The notes under the pieces were generated by a model. The model saw nothing but the letters and a program-made list of their open reading frames with translations. It did no database searches and was not told the DNA's origin. A DNA stretch of 13,237 nucleotides from Pseudoselenomonas ruminantium (lineage in GTDB: Bacteria; Bacillota; Negativicutes; Selenomonadales; Selenomonadaceae). The translations under genes and the position numbers were made by a program. The stretch is from NCBI GenBank assembly GCA_002448495.1, contig DJYL01000117.1, forward strand, positions 1 through 13,237, in the 5' to 3' direction. This document shows positions 12,314 through 13,237 of the stretch, one piece after another. Position 1 is the first letter of the stretch, and each line of letters opens with the position of its first letter.

Positions 12314-13237
12314 TTATTTTGCCATCAGCTTGGCTACCTTGTTGGCAAAATCCACCGGATTTTCCGGCAGGATGCCTTCGATAAGGAGTGCCTGCGTATA
12401 GAGAAGGTCGCAGTAATCCTTGAAGTCAGCACTGTCTTTGCCGGCATCATGGAGGCCCTGCAGACGCGTGAAGAGTTCATGGTGCGGGTTGATTTCGAGA
12501 ATGCGCTTAGCCTTGAACATCGGATTGTTCATTTCGGCAAAGGTCTGTTCCATGGAAAGGGAAGGACCAGCTTCGTCAGCAACAAGGCAGACCGCACTTG
12601 ATTTCAGACGGGCAGATACTTTAACGTCTGCTACCTTTTCGCCCAGAGCTTCCTTGATGTCCTTTAAGAGGTCATCATTCTTCTTCTGGATGTCTTCCGT
12701 TTCCTTCTTGACTTCCTGGCTTTCCGCATCGTCGAGGTCGAGGTCGCCGCGGCTGATGGAATGGAAGCTCTTGCCCTCGTATTCACGCAGGGTTTCAATG
12801 CAGAATTCGTCTACCGGGTCAAGCAGGTAAAGGACTTCGAGGCCCTTGTCGCGCAAGGTTTCCATCTGCGGCAGCTGTTCAATGGTTTCCTTGTCCTTGG
12901 CCGTAGCGTAGTAGATTTTCTTCTGACTTTCCGGCATACGTTCCACGTATTCCTTCAGCGTAACCAGCTTGCCCTCTTTGGAACTCATAAAGAGCAGCAG
13001 ATCTTTGAGTTTGTCGATGGTATCGCTGCCGGCATACATGCTGTTGTAAACGCCAATCTTGAGGGATTTGCCGAACTCGTTCCAGAACTTTTCATAGTCC
13101 TCACGCTTGTTCTTGAGCTTGCGAGCCAAAGATTTCAAGATATTCTTTTCCAAAGCCTTGCCGATAACCTTGAGTTCGCGGCTCTGCTGGAGAAGTTCAC
13201 GGGAAATATTGAGGGACAGGTCGGGAGAATCCACAAG
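12314..13237 (-). CDS. htpG: Molecular chaperone HtpG (Hsp90), C-terminal half (partial)
   Basis: The last 307 residues of bacterial Hsp90; the gene continues past the right edge of the window. HtpG is a cytosolic ATP-dependent chaperone that works as a dimer. The visible part starts at LVDSPDLSLNISRELLQQSR, in the middle domain, and runs through FWNEFGKSLKIGVYN, the KKIYYATA block, LRDKGLEVLYLLDPVDEF and the SFHSISRGDLDL segment, into the C-terminal dimerisation domain (LEINPHHELFTRL, DLLYTQALLIEGI), ending NPVDFANKVAKLMAK. These match E. coli HtpG from about residue 330 to its end. The ATP-binding domain is outside the window. The GTG at 13232-13234 is an internal valine, not a start. A strong terminator follows the stop, so htpG is the last gene of its transcript. 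Confidence 0.95.
   Translation of the reverse strand, partial: LVDSPDLSLNISRELLQQSRELKVIGKALEKNILKSLARKLKNKREDYEKFWNEFGKSLKIGVYNSMYAGSDTIDKLKDLLLFMSSKEGKLVTLKEYVERMPESQKKIYYATAKDKETIEQLPQMETLRDKGLEVLYLLDPVDEFCIETLREYEGKSFHSISRGDLDLDDAESQEVKKETEDIQKKNDDLLKDIKEALGEKVADVKVSARLKSSAVCLVADEAGPSLSMEQTFAEMNNPMFKAKRILEINPHHELFTRLQGLHDAGKDSADFKDYCDLLYTQALLIEGILPENPVDFANKVAKLMAK

Overview
The window reads as chromosomal DNA from a motile, anaerobic, diderm member of the Firmicutes, most likely the Negativicutes (Selenomonas and relatives). This is inferred from three things together: MotA/MotB flagellar stator genes, a DcuB-type fumarate/succinate carrier, and an RND efflux pump, which needs an outer membrane, all carrying strong AGGAGG-type ribosome binding sites. 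No tRNA, rRNA, CRISPR array, insertion sequence or phage gene was seen, and base composition looks even throughout. It is an ordinary core and transport region rather than a genomic island.

Layout from left to right: the start of motB (minus strand, cut by the left edge) and complete motA form a flagellar stator pair. Divergent from them is a LysR-family regulator gene (+). It converges on dcuB (−), with one symmetrical terminator shared between the two. A 441-bp intergenic region separates dcuB from a divergent sodium:alanine symporter gene (alsT-like, +). This region holds a consensus sigma-70 promoter for alsT, a plausible dcuB promoter, a CRP/FNR-like palindrome, a 10-bp inverted repeat, and a leader of about 140 nt that can fold into a long 12-bp helix or a competing hairpin.

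The right half is all on the minus strand. Reading in the direction of transcription it contains the C-terminal half of htpG (Hsp90) and its terminator; an OmpR-family response regulator and a histidine kinase overlapping by 4 bp; a 146-residue protein I do not recognise; and then, after a strong intrinsic hairpin, a membrane fusion protein and an HAE1-type RND pump that overlap by 4 bp. The order suggests an envelope-stress or drug-sensing two-component system that controls the efflux pump. No outer-membrane channel gene (TolC/OprM type) is present in the window.

The two least explained elements are the structured alsT leader and the arrangement of unknown gene, hairpin and efflux pair. In the latter, the terminator ends about 20 bp before the pump's start codon, so the pump must depend on read-through or on a promoter inside the unknown gene. 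Several gene starts here are shorter than the longest open frame, because promoter, terminator or Shine-Dalgarno positions decide them.
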